Shown here piece by piece: positions 7,416-14,831 of a stretch of DNA of 38,605 bases (the first letter of the stretch is position 1; every line of letters starts with the position of its first letter). This DNA comes from Streptomyces triticisoli. Lineage in GTDB: Bacteria; Actinomycetota; Actinomycetes; Streptomycetales; Streptomycetaceae. Made by a program: the position numbers and the translations under genes. The stretch is taken from NCBI RefSeq assembly GCF_003270085.1, contig NZ_QFDQ01000076.1:1-38605 (forward strand), in the 5' to 3' direction. The notes beneath the pieces were generated by a model that saw only the letters and a list, made by a program, of their open reading frames with translations, ran no database searches and was not told the DNA's origin.

Positions 7416-7751
7416 ATGCAATGGGTCGCGATCAGCGGCAAGGCGAGGCAGGATGCCGTGAAGGTCAGCCCCTTCGTCAACATCCAGCAGCAAACCGAGG
7501 ACGGTCCTTACCGCTGTCCCTGCTGCGGCTTCCTGACGCTCGATGAACGCGGAAGCCACGAGATCTGCACGGTGTGTTTCTGAGAGGGCGATGGGCAGGA
7601 CGACCACGATGCCGACCGGGTCCGGGGCGGTCCGAACGGCCGGCTGAGCCTCACGGAGGCACATCGAAACTTTCATGCCGTCGGAGCCTGTGACGAGCGG
7701 TGTACCCAGTTCGTCCGCGCCCCTCTGCCAGACGAGCACCCAACGGTCTGA
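7416..7751 (+). pseudogene. CPCC-family cysteine-rich protein broken by one stop codon
   Basis: The frame encodes YRCPCCGFLTLDERGSHEIC followed by TVCF and then TGA (7581-7583) exactly where the family has Trp in CFWEDDGQDDHDAD. Directly after the stop, the same frame continues with EGDGQDDHDADRVRGGPNGR and LSLTEAHRNFHAVGACDER to a natural stop at 7749-7751. A single TGG to TGA change explains the break. The N-terminal boundary is uncertain: ATGs at 7392 and 7416 are in frame. The protein was a small, presumably metal-binding, cytoplasmic protein. Its 3' end abuts a phosphotransferase fragment on the other strand. Confidence 0.8.
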
Positions 7752-7753
7752 CA

Positions 7754-7973
7754 TCAACAGGTCGGCCATGATCTCGCATCCGGGCCAGTCCATGAGACCG
7801 GCCCCGTACCGGTGGACGAACTCGGCGTACTCCGCCTCGGTGCGCCAGCCGTACCGGTCGTAGAAGAGCGCGGTCTGGACCAGGTCCCACTCGCGCGGAG
7901 CGAGGGCGAATCCGTCGAGGTCGAGGAGGACGGCATGACCGTCCCGGTGGATGAATGCGGCCTTCTCCGAACT
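7754..7973 (-). pseudogene. Fragment of APH-type phosphotransferase
   Basis: About 73 codons on the minus strand read AAFIHRDGHAVLLDLDGFAL, then APREWDLVQTALFYDRYGWR and TEAEYAEFVHRYG...MDWPGCEIMAD. This is the C-terminal half of an aminoglycoside-phosphotransferase-like kinase, with the metal-binding DLD. The Brenner loop (HGDxxxxN) and the whole N-lobe are missing, and the usual C-terminal helices after MADL do not follow. It is a gene relic, and the frame's later extension to 7371 is antisense to the CPCC remnant. Confidence 0.65.
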
Positions 7974-8254
7974 ACGGGTTCGGCCTGCTTGGTTTGCGGG
8001 AGAGGCGGGCGAGGTCGTCTTTCGCGCCGGGTCGCCGACGGCTAGGGTTTGGGCGCGGTGAAGTCACTCACCCATGAGGAGCTGAGACATGGTCGGTTTT
8101 CCGAGCGCGCGTTGACGTTGTAGGCCGTGACCGGCCTGTCATCGCGTGCTGCCCTTGATGTTGCGGCACAGCGAGCCTTCCCCTGCCTGAACTGCCGGTG
8201 CACCTGCTGTGCGCCGGGTGACGGGCATCGTTGTCGGCAACCCAAGGGACTCCC

Positions 8255-9655
8255 GTGCCGTCCGCTTCCTCTTGTTCTTCCTCTTCCTCTTCCTCCGCTG
8301 TATCCGATTCCGGTCGGCCTGTTCCGTCAAGCCTGTGGCGGGACGCCGACTTCCGCAGTCTCTGGATGGGGCAGACAGCCTCCCAACTCGGTGAACACGC
8401 GAGTCTCGTGGTTCTGCCGCTCTTCGCCGTCCTGACGCTCAACGCCAGTGCCGGCCAGCTGGGCGTCCTTCGCGCGGTGGGGCAGGCGCCGATTCTGTTG
8501 CTCTCGCTCTTCGCCGGCGCGTGGGTGGACAGGTGGCGGACCCGCACGACGATGGTGCTCACGGACGTCGGTCGGACCCTGGCCCTGGGCGCCGCCGCCA
8601 TGGCCGGCCTCTTCGGCCGGCTCGGCCTGCCCGGTCTGATTGCGCTCGTCTTCGCCGTCGGGGCCCTGTCCGTGTTCTTCGACGTGGCATACCAGACGTC
8701 TCTCGTACGGCTGGTGAAACGTGATCAGTTGGTGCGGGGCAACAGCGCGCTCGAGGGCAGCCGGTCCGCGGCGCAGATCGGCGGTCCCGCTCTCGGCGGG
8801 GCGTTGGTGTCCCTGCTGTCGGCACCGATCGCTGCCGCCTCCAGCGCGCTGTTTTTCGCGCTGTCGTTCCTGTCGATCCGGCGGATCCGCCGAGCCGAAT
8901 CGATCCCGGAGCGCCCGGAACACCCTCCTCGGGTCTGGCGGCGGATTCATGAGGGCCTGTGTTTCGTCGTCGGCGATACCGCGCTGCGGGCCGTGTGCCT
9001 GGCCTCGGCCGCCTTCCAGTTCTCCTTCGCGGCCGTGATGACCATCTATCTGCTCTTCCTGCCGCGGGAACTGCATCTGTCGGGCATCGTCGTAGGGCTG
9101 GCGCTCGCGGCGGCGGGACCGGGTGCGCTCCTGGGCTCACTGCTGGCCGTCCGCCTGCCGAGCCGGTTCGGTCACGGCGCGGTGCTCATGTGCGCGGCGG
9201 CACTCGGCGACGGCGTGTTCCTGTGTGTGCCCGCGCTGCACGGCTCCTCCGTGGTGACGGTTCCCGCGCTCCTTGCGGTCGGCTTCGTGTTCGGGACCGG
9301 CGGCCAGTTGGTGAACGTCACGGTCATGGCCGTCCGGCAGGCCCTCACTCCGGACGGGATGCAGGGCCGGGCGGCCGCGACGATCACGTTTGTCGGCATG
9401 GGGTTGACCCCGCTCGGTTCTCTGCTCGGCGGATTCCTCGCGGAGGAGTGGGGGCTGCGCACCAGTCTCCTGGTGACGGCCGCAGGCATGATGCTGTCCC
9501 CAGTGGTGATGGCTTTGTCCCCGCTCGCACGCCTGGGACGGGAGCTTCCGGTCTCACACGACACGCCGTCGACGGCCGCCCACGCTGAAGCCCACGAGAC
9601 GGCCTTCCACGACAGTGATGCGGCTCATGGCGCAGCCCCTGAAACCGGTTCATGA
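8255..9655 (+). CDS. MFS exporter (DHA3/EntS-like)
   Basis: A 466-residue integral membrane protein with about 12 predicted helices. The first helices start at LWMGQTASQLGEHASLVVLP and the loop 2-3 motif is AGAWVDRWRTRT, a variant of MFS motif A. A serine-rich N-terminus precedes helix 1 and a His/Ala-rich soluble tail follows helix 12. Sequence style matches drug:H+ antiporter-3 proteins and siderophore/macrolide exporters, so an efflux role is likely but the substrate is unknown. GTG 8255 is chosen because AAGGGA lies 5 bases before it; TTG 8231 is possible. It appears to be transcribed alone. Confidence 0.85.
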   Translation: MPSASSCSSSSSSSAVSDSGRPVPSSLWRDADFRSLWMGQTASQLGEHASLVVLPLFAVLTLNASAGQLGVLRAVGQAPILLLSLFAGAWVDRWRTRTTMVLTDVGRTLALGAAAMAGLFGRLGLPGLIALVFAVGALSVFFDVAYQTSLVRLVKRDQLVRGNSALEGSRSAAQIGGPALGGALVSLLSAPIAAASSALFFALSFLSIRRIRRAESIPERPEHPPRVWRRIHEGLCFVVGDTALRAVCLASAAFQFSFAAVMTIYLLFLPRELHLSGIVVGLALAAAGPGALLGSLLAVRLPSRFGHGAVLMCAAALGDGVFLCVPALHGSSVVTVPALLAVGFVFGTGGQLVNVTVMAVRQALTPDGMQGRAAATITFVGMGLTPLGSLLGGFLAEEWGLRTSLLVTAAGMMLSPVVMALSPLARLGRELPVSHDTPSTAAHAEAHETAFHDSDAAHGAAPETGS

Positions 9656-9891
9656 CAAGCGTGAGCTTCCCCCGATTTCTCGCAGGACAACCCTGTTGGG
9701 TCCCTGTCCGGGATCTTCGGGTCCCTCACCTTCCTGTCGGCCACGTTCCCCCCGCGACAACCGTGCCGCCTGGATCTTGATCCCGTGGTGCCGGGGCAAC
9801 CGGACGATGCCCTCCGGAAATCTCGCCGAAGTGAAGCGGCGACTCATGCATCACGCCCCAGGCTGGTGGCATCCGCAGTAGCATAAGGAGC

Positions 9892-10155
9892 ATGAGCGAG
9901 CCTACCCAGAAGTACTCGATCACGATGCCCCGGGACATCGCCGAAGCCGCCCGCGCCCGTAGCGGCCCCTCCGGGCTGTCTGCCTATGTGGCCGCCGCCG
10001 TCGCCCGGCAGATCGAGCGCGACAATCTCAACGAGCTCATTCAGGTCGCGGAGGCAGAACACGGCCCCATCACCGAGGAGGAGGTGCAGGCCCTGCGCGA
10101 TCAGCTGCACCAGGCACGCGCACAGCGGACCGGTGACGGGGCGAACGCGGCGTGA
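9892..10155 (+). CDS. RHH-type antitoxin
   Basis: An 87-residue protein with a short basic strand (QKYSITMPRDIAEAARARSG) followed by helices, the pattern of ribbon-helix-helix (CopG/Arc) DNA-binding antitoxins. The acidic C-terminal helix (EEEVQALRDQLHQARAQ) would wrap the toxin. AAGGAG lies 4 bases before the ATG. Its TGA overlaps the GTG start of the PIN-domain gene (GTGA), the typical coupling of a toxin-antitoxin pair. It is expected to neutralise the toxin and to repress the operon; I could not find an obvious operator palindrome. Confidence 0.85.
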   Translation: MSEPTQKYSITMPRDIAEAARARSGPSGLSAYVAAAVARQIERDNLNELIQVAEAEHGPITEEEVQALRDQLHQARAQRTGDGANAA

Positions 10156-10565
10156 CACGCTCCCCCGCCACCCCGGGCGGCACGCTGGTACTCGACAGTG
10201 AAGGACTGGCCAAGGCCGTGCTGCGCGACCGAACGGTCACCGCCTGGCTCGCCCTCGCCCGCGCCGACGACCTGCGCGTGATCACCTCCGCGGCCACTTC
10301 GGTGGAGGTGATCCACCCACGCATCAACCGCCCCGCACTGGAATGGACCCTCTCCCGCCTCACCCTGGAGCCGGTCACCGAACCGATCGCCCGCCACGCC
10401 GCCGCCCTCCTGGCCGACGCCGGTCTGCACGGCCACAAATGTGCGATCGACGCCATGCTGAGCGCGACAGCCCTCGCCGCCCCCGGGCCCGTCACCATCC
10501 TCACGTCCGACCCGGAAAACCTCACCGCACTCTGCGGGTCGCGCGCGACCGTCATCAAGATCTGA
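10152..10565 (+). CDS. PIN-domain ribonuclease toxin (VapC-like)
   Basis: A 137-residue PIN-domain protein. The acidic metal-binding residues can be placed at Asp15 (LVLDSEGLAK), Glu52 (TSVEVIHP), Asp100 (CAIDAML) and Asp120 (ILTSDPENL), a complete set for an active Mg-dependent RNase. It starts with GTG overlapping the antitoxin stop by 4 bases. PIN toxins of this class cleave tRNA or rRNA; the target here is unknown. A strong terminator follows immediately, so the pair is a self-contained unit. Confidence 0.87.
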   Translation: MTRSPATPGGTLVLDSEGLAKAVLRDRTVTAWLALARADDLRVITSAATSVEVIHPRINRPALEWTLSRLTLEPVTEPIARHAAALLADAGLHGHKCAIDAMLSATALAAPGPVTILTSDPENLTALCGSRATVIKI

Positions 10566-10605
10566 AGACCCCGTGACCAGCTCGTTCGCTGGCAACGGGG
10601 TCTTT
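10565..10605 (+). terminator. Terminator of the RHH/PIN operon
   Basis: A 10-bp outer stem AAGACCCCGT / ACGGGGTCTT and an inner CCAGC / GCTGG stem, with TTT following. It begins on the last base of the toxin stop codon. Confidence 0.85.
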
Positions 10606-10751
10606 GTCGTTGTGCAGGCGGAGACCGTCGGATGCAGCCACATGACAGTGATCACGTAATGCCCACGTAATGATCTTGAGAGGCTTCGCCGCACGTCACC
10701 GGCCGTTTCTCGGACTCCGTACAAGCCCCCCGTGAAGAAGTGGTCCACGTA

Positions 10752-10788
10752 CGAGCCCCCGCCTGGGGTTCTCCGTGGGCAGAGGGCT
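10752..10788 (-). terminator. Hairpin downstream of nickel-binding gene
   Basis: GAGCCC (10752-10757) pairs with GGGCTC (10783-10788), 5 bases beyond the minus-strand stop at 10793. A run of T follows on the plus strand, so it may act in both directions. Confidence 0.45.
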
Positions 10789-10792
10789 CTTT

Positions 10793-11041
10793 TCACGCGG
10801 TCAGGGGGACTGGGTGGATCTCGTCGGCCCGGTGACCAGCGCGTTCGTGAATGCGCTGGACCGCTTCAGCCGAGGGGGCCTCGGAGAGGCAGTAGACAGT
10901 TCCGGATTCCGGGTCCGCCCAGGCCTTCTCGAAGTGGACGCCTTCCTCCTTCTCGATGGCCAGGTCGGCCTTGTGGGCTTCCATCAGCTGGTCGGCTGTG
11001 AGGCCCTTCATTCCGTGGTGGACGTCCATGAACTGGGGCAT
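10793..11041 (-). CDS. SCO4226-type nickel-binding protein (DUF4242)
   Basis: An 82-residue ferredoxin-like protein starting MPQFMDVHHGMKGLTADQLM. It closely matches the streptomycete SCO4226 family (DUF4242), known from S. coelicolor as a nickel-binding dimer: HH at residues 8-9, EEGVHFEKAWADPESGTVYC, then LSEAPSAEAVQRIHERAGH. GGAGGAGG lies about 8 bases upstream of the ATG, which decides the start against longer in-frame options. It is cytoplasmic. The physiological role in metal storage or sensing is not settled; no nickel transporter lies beside it. Confidence 0.92.
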   Translation of the reverse strand: MPQFMDVHHGMKGLTADQLMEAHKADLAIEKEEGVHFEKAWADPESGTVYCLSEAPSAEAVQRIHERAGHRADEIHPVPLTA

Positions 11042-11236
11042 GGTGTCGTGCCTCCTCCCGACTGCCGTGTCCCGGCGGATGCCGAGTCTCTTGCCGGCTT
11101 CGTTACGTCCATCCTGTGCCTGTACGACTGTGATGGCGACCGTGCGGCACCCGCCGGCCGGTTTCCGGCACATGCGACATCGGACGAGAGGCCAGGGCTG
11201 CCGGCGCGACAGAAATCGGTGGGCGACACCCCGCCG

Positions 11237-11264
11237 GCTTGACTCGGCCATGGAGACTCCGCCG
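11237..11264 (+). repeat. 28-bp motif, copy 1
   Basis: GCTTGACTCG, six variable bases, then GAGACTCCGCCG. The same 10+6+12 arrangement is found at 14571-14598 in the same orientation with identical outer 22 bases. Confidence 0.7.
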
Positions 11265-11371
11265 CGGCCTGATCGCGGTCACGAATTCCGCTTCCATCAC
11301 CACAAGGACCAAGGGCAACGAGCTCGTACACCTCCTGCGCCTGCCGCCGCCGGAGGCCATGAGGGCAGGCG

Positions 11372-11407
11372 CGACGGGCGCGACGGGCGTGACGGGCGTG
11401 ACGGGCG
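11372..11407 (+). repeat. 9-bp tandem repeat, noncoding
   Basis: Four consecutive copies of (C/T)GACGGGCG in the intergenic region. Confidence 0.85.
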
Positions 11408-11641
11408 TGGTGTGCGGGTGCGGACTAGCCTGGGAAGTACTCGGGCGGCCGTTCGAGCCAAGGAGCTTTCCTGGTGTCGATCCTGTGGCCGAGCGGGCGC
11501 GCGGCACGCGTCCCCACCCCCGTTTTCCTCATGAAGTCGGGGCGCCGCACAAAGCCGGCGCTCGCATCAGGCCTTTCGCTCTGTTGGCTGGGCGCCACTT
11601 CGCATCGCCGACAGGCGTGTGGGCCAGGCAGGAGTACAGAG

Positions 11642-12256
11642 ATGGCTTGGAATGTGAACGGTACATATCTTGAGAGCTGCAACTGCGACACCGTGTGTCC
11701 GTGCACCACCTCGGGCCTGACCGCACCCGCCGACAACGAGCGCTGTCAGGTGACTCTCGCGTTCCACGTCGCACGGGGTGAGGTCGACGGCGTGGACGTT
11801 TCGGACCACAGCGTCGTCGTCTTCGCCGACACGCCCCGCGTGATGGCCGACGGCGGCTGGCAGGTCGTGCTGTACGTCGACGCTTCGGCCGACGACAGCC
11901 AGGCGGACGCGCTGGGCAAGGTCTTCTCCGGGCAGGCGGGCGGACCGATGGCGGCGCTCGCCCCCCTCATCGGCGAGGTCCTCGGCGTCGAACGCGTTTC
12001 CATCGCCTTCCACGACGACGGTCGCCGCCACACGGTGCGGGTGGCGGACGCCATCGACATCGAGATCGAGGACCAGGTGGCCCCGCAGTTCGGCGAGGAC
12101 GGTCCCGTGATGGGGCTGACCGGCATGTTCCACCCGGCGAACAGCACGTTGACCATCGCCCGGTCGACGCGGGCCACCGGCAGTGGCGTGCACGGCCGTT
12201 CATGGGACTTCGCCGGCCGCAACGCACACTCGGCGCCCTTCTCATGGTCGGCGTGA
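11642..12256 (+). CDS. DUF1326 protein
   Basis: A 204-residue protein beginning WNVNGTYLESCNCDTVCPC. The cluster Cys13, Cys15, Cys19, Cys21 is the hallmark of DUF1326 and looks like a metal or redox site. The rest is predicted mixed alpha/beta with DGRRHTVRVADAIDIEIEDQ. CAGGAG lies 8 bases before the ATG. It overlaps the next gene, DUF2182, by 13 bases, and these two families are repeatedly paired in actinobacteria and proteobacteria. No signal peptide is seen. The joint function is unknown; metal handling in cooperation with the membrane partner is an inference. Confidence 0.92.
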   Translation: MAWNVNGTYLESCNCDTVCPCTTSGLTAPADNERCQVTLAFHVARGEVDGVDVSDHSVVVFADTPRVMADGGWQVVLYVDASADDSQADALGKVFSGQAGGPMAALAPLIGEVLGVERVSIAFHDDGRRHTVRVADAIDIEIEDQVAPQFGEDGPVMGLTGMFHPANSTLTIARSTRATGSGVHGRSWDFAGRNAHSAPFSWSA

Positions 12257-13026
12257 CCAGGACAACGATCACAGCCCGGTACGGCGCGCACTACTCCGGG
12301 TTGGTGCTGCTCACGGCGGCCGCGGCCTGGGCGTGGGTGGCACTGAGCCGGGGGGACATGGGGTCCCGGACCATGGCCGGGGACCTGCCCGCCTTCATGG
12401 GCACGTGGACGATCATGATGACCGCGATGATGCTGCCGGCCACGGCACCTGTCGCCTCGTTGTACGCGCGGACGGTCCCCGTCCACCGGGCACCGCGCAT
12501 GATCGCGTTCACCGCCGGCTACGTGCTGGTCTGGGCCGCCGCCGGGCTGCCGGCGTACGCCCTGGCCGTCGGCGCGACGCACGTCGCCACCGCACATCCC
12601 ACGGCGGGGAGAGCGGCGGCCGCCGCCGTCTTCGCCGTCAACGGCGTCTACCAGCTCACCGCCCTCAAGGATTTCTGCCTCACCAAGTGCCGCTCACCGA
12701 TCGGCCTGTTGCTGCGCTACGCGTCGTACCGCGGCCCCTCGCGCCACCTGCGTGCCGGAGCGCATCACGGCGCGTTCTGCCTGGGGTGCTGCTGGTCCTT
12801 GATGCTGCTGCTCACGGCGTTCGGTGTGATGAACCTCTGGGCCATGGTGGGCCTGGCCGCCGTCGTCGCCGCGGAGAAACGCCTGCCGCGGGGTCGTCTT
12901 GTCGCCCGGGCCGTCGGCGTCACCTCGCTCGCGCTCGCGATCGCCGTCCTCTGGGTGCCCCTGCTGGCCCCCAACCTCACCGGCAGCGGCAGCGGCATGA
13001 ACGAGATGGGCCTCCGTCCCCTGTGA
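12244..13026 (+). CDS. DUF2182 integral membrane protein
   Basis: A 260-residue multi-spanning membrane protein with the DUF2182 signatures MGTWTIMMTAMMLPATAPVA (Met-rich first conserved helix), LKDFCLTKCRSP and AFCLGCCWSLMLLLTAFGVM. Met and Cys in helices suggest soft-metal contacts. The start is ATG 12244 or GTG 12253, which overlaps the DUF1326 stop as GTGA; translation is clearly coupled. It probably forms a membrane module with DUF1326. No transport activity has been shown for the family as far as I know. Confidence 0.9.
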   Translation: MVGVTRTTITARYGAHYSGLVLLTAAAAWAWVALSRGDMGSRTMAGDLPAFMGTWTIMMTAMMLPATAPVASLYARTVPVHRAPRMIAFTAGYVLVWAAAGLPAYALAVGATHVATAHPTAGRAAAAAVFAVNGVYQLTALKDFCLTKCRSPIGLLLRYASYRGPSRHLRAGAHHGAFCLGCCWSLMLLLTAFGVMNLWAMVGLAAVVAAEKRLPRGRLVARAVGVTSLALAIAVLWVPLLAPNLTGSGSGMNEMGLRPL

Positions 13027-13116
13027 CACGCGCCTTGCAGTCGCAGGACGTGCCCGGCCCGTGCCGGATCGTGCGGGGAACCACGAGGAACACCGGGGAA
13101 CGAAGTCCGCGGCCAC

Positions 13117-13157
13117 AAGGCCCCGTCACCAGCGGAAAAGGCTGAGTACGGGGTCTT
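13117..13157 (+). terminator. Terminator after DUF1326/DUF2182
   Basis: Outer stem AAGGCCCCGT / ACGGGGTCTT (10 pairs, one G-T) and an inner CAGC / GCTG. The sequence strongly resembles the terminator at 10565-10605. Confidence 0.75.
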
Positions 13158-13418
13158 CGTGCATGTGCGGGCGCATGCGGCGCCGAGCGGTCCTGTGACG
13201 GGGGCTGTGGACTGGTTGTTGCTCTTGAGCAGGAGCTCCCTCGGACGCGGTCACAGCCCGGCGTGCCAGTCCCGCTCCGGATCGCCTGTGTCGAATACGC
13301 TGCGGAGACGCCCGACCTGGCGTCCTTGACAACGCGTACGCGCAAGGGAGTGCCGCCCGTGGCGGCTCTTCACGTCGGCCCGGACGGCGCAGCTGCCGGA
13401 TGCAGGAAGGGATGTGGC

Positions 13419-13889
13419 ATGAGGTCCCCAGGCGTGCACCTACGGGAGATCACCGACGACAACCGGGATGCCGTTCGTGCCCTCCGCGTCCGACGTGACC
13501 AAAAGCAGTTCGTCGCCTCCGTGTCCAGGTCGCTCAAGGAGGCGGCAAGGACGCCGGAGGCCAACCCCTGGTACCGCGCCGTGTACCGTGGCGACGAGCC
13601 GGTCGGCTTCGTGATGCTGTCGTGGAAACCTCCGGCCGGCCCTTTCAAAGGGCGGCACTTCCTCTGGCGCCTCCTCGTCGACAAGCGGTACCAGAGGCGC
13701 GGGATCGGCCGGGAGGCGCTCACACAGATCGCCGCCCTGGTTCGCGCGGACGGCGCCACCGAGCTGCTGACCAGCTACGATCCCGGCGACGGCGAACCGT
13801 GGCCCTTCTACCAGAAGTTCGGGTTCGAGCCCACTGGGGAGATCGACGACGGCGAGATCGTCCTGCGGCTCACCTTCCCCGCTCGGTGA
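13419..13889 (+). CDS. GNAT-family N-acetyltransferase
   Basis: A 156-residue GNAT enzyme. The acetyl-CoA-binding motif A is LLVDKRYQRRGIGREAL (Q/R-x-x-G-x-G form), preceded by the beta-strand FLWRLLV, and followed by motif B with PWPFYQKFGFEPTGE. The N-terminus HLREITDDNRDAVRALRV is typical for diamine/small-molecule acetyltransferases of the SpeG/spermidine-like group, but the substrate cannot be read out. ATG 13419 follows GGAAGGGA at a suitable distance; the frame is open further upstream without protein-like content. It stands alone. Confidence 0.9.
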   Translation: MRSPGVHLREITDDNRDAVRALRVRRDQKQFVASVSRSLKEAARTPEANPWYRAVYRGDEPVGFVMLSWKPPAGPFKGRHFLWRLLVDKRYQRRGIGREALTQIAALVRADGATELLTSYDPGDGEPWPFYQKFGFEPTGEIDDGEIVLRLTFPAR

Positions 13890-14056
13890 GCCCGTAAGGG
13901 AAGCCCCAGACGGATGTGACCTCCAGTGGTCACGTGACGAAGAAGCCGGTGGGCACCTGGCAGTCGATGCCCGTCGGCTTCATGTCCGCCTTGAGTCACC
14001 GGGGGGCAAGGCGTGCTGCGACGGCCTTCACGACGGGTGCGCTAACGTCCGGCGGC

Positions 14057-14518
14057 ATGAAGAGAAATGGGGTGGGGCTCCTCCTGGCCGCTGCCGTGGC
14101 TGTTTCGGGGTTGTTGCTGGTGGGGTTACCCGCGTTGTATTTCCTGACCGTCTATGGCTGCGGCGAGGACGAGGACCGGCTCGCCGAAGTGATGGCGGGC
14201 GCGGCGGTGCTGGACACGGCCCCGGAGGGGGCTGACCCGGAGGACCGGTACCGGGGGTGCGACGACGACGATCGTTTCGTGGTCGTCGGGACGCAGTACC
14301 GGTACGACGGGTCTTCGAAGAACGCCCTGGCTCACTATCGGAGGGCTGCCAGGGCGGACGGCTGGCGGCCGAGAACCACGGCCGAGGGCGAGACGGTGTC
14401 CGGTTGTTTCACCAAGTCGATGGGCGGGACGACCGCCTACCTGAGCATCGACGGCCCGGACGACGGCCTGCTCGAGGTGGGAATCGTCGCGGACCACGCG
14501 GGTTCGCAGTGGTGCTGA
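14057..14518 (+). CDS. Membrane-anchored small extracellular protein, unknown
   Basis: A 153-residue protein with one N-terminal hydrophobic segment (GVGLLLAAAVAVSGLLLVGL) followed by an acidic extracytoplasmic part. Three Cys, in YGCGEDED, YRGCDDDD and SGCFTKSM, and a final Cys could form disulfides. The middle (FVVVGTQYRYDGSSKNALAHYRRA...WRPR) resembles small streptomycete lipoprotein-like domains in which a helix is followed by DGW, but I do not recognise a named family. The ATG at 14057 is chosen because the hydrophobic segment follows it at once; the ribosome site is weak. Confidence 0.7.
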   Translation: MKRNGVGLLLAAAVAVSGLLLVGLPALYFLTVYGCGEDEDRLAEVMAGAAVLDTAPEGADPEDRYRGCDDDDRFVVVGTQYRYDGSSKNALAHYRRAARADGWRPRTTAEGETVSGCFTKSMGGTTAYLSIDGPDDGLLEVGIVADHAGSQWC

Positions 14519-14535
14519 GGAATTGATCACCACTG
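14507..14535 (+). terminator. Possible terminator across stop codon
   Basis: CAGTGGTG / CACCACTG, 8 perfect pairs with a 13-base loop containing the TGA of the preceding gene. There is no T tract. Confidence 0.35.
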
Positions 14536-14831
14536 GTCCTGGTGGCCCGCCGCGGCGGAGCAGGGTCGGCGCTTGACTCGCCTGTCGAGACTCCGCCGGC
14601 TGTGTCGGTCTGGGCTTGATCCGCTTTGAGGGGCATCTGAGGTCGGGGGCTTCCGTCCCGGAAGGAGGATGTCCATCATGCGGAGCCCGGACGCAACGGT
14701 GTCGTTCAAGACCTCCGGGTGGCCGGGTGACTCGCCTCCCGGTGATCGGGACCGGCTGTTTGCCGCCTGTCCCGGGGCGGACCTTACTGTCCTCCCGTCA
14801 CTCCCGCCCTCCTCAAAATCAGGTGCCACAT
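14519..14831. other. Intergenic region upstream of MFS gene
   Basis: No gene is recognised. It holds the second copy of the 28-bp motif (14571-14598) and must contain the promoter for the MFS gene. A GAAGGAGGATGTCC at 14660-14673 looks like a ribosome site and ATG, but the frame it opens has no protein-like content. Confidence 0.4.
14571..14598 (+). repeat. 28-bp motif, copy 2
   Basis: GCTTGACTCG, six bases CCTGTC, then GAGACTCCGCCG; see the copy at 11237-11264. Confidence 0.7.

Larger units (their letters stand above)
11042..11641. other. 600-bp intergenic region between divergent genes
   Basis: This should hold the promoters of the nickel-binding gene (minus) and the DUF1326/DUF2182 operon (plus). 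No convincing coding frame is seen. It contains a 28-bp motif shared with 14571-14598 and a 9-bp tandem repeat at 11372-11407. The composition of 11237-11640 looks like accumulated foreign or decayed sequence, but I cannot name its source. Confidence 0.5.

Noticed and set aside
7371..7793. 140-codon minus-strand frame starting MDWPGCEIMAD as a gene
   Set aside because: Its first dozen codons belong to the phosphotransferase remnant and the remainder is antisense to the CPCC pseudogene.
9650..9891. Possible small gene or element end between the MFS gene and the RHH antitoxin
   Set aside because: Minus-strand frames (RLPRHHGIKIQAARLSRGER) look vaguely mobile-element-like, but I could not match them to a family, and no start or terminal repeat is visible.
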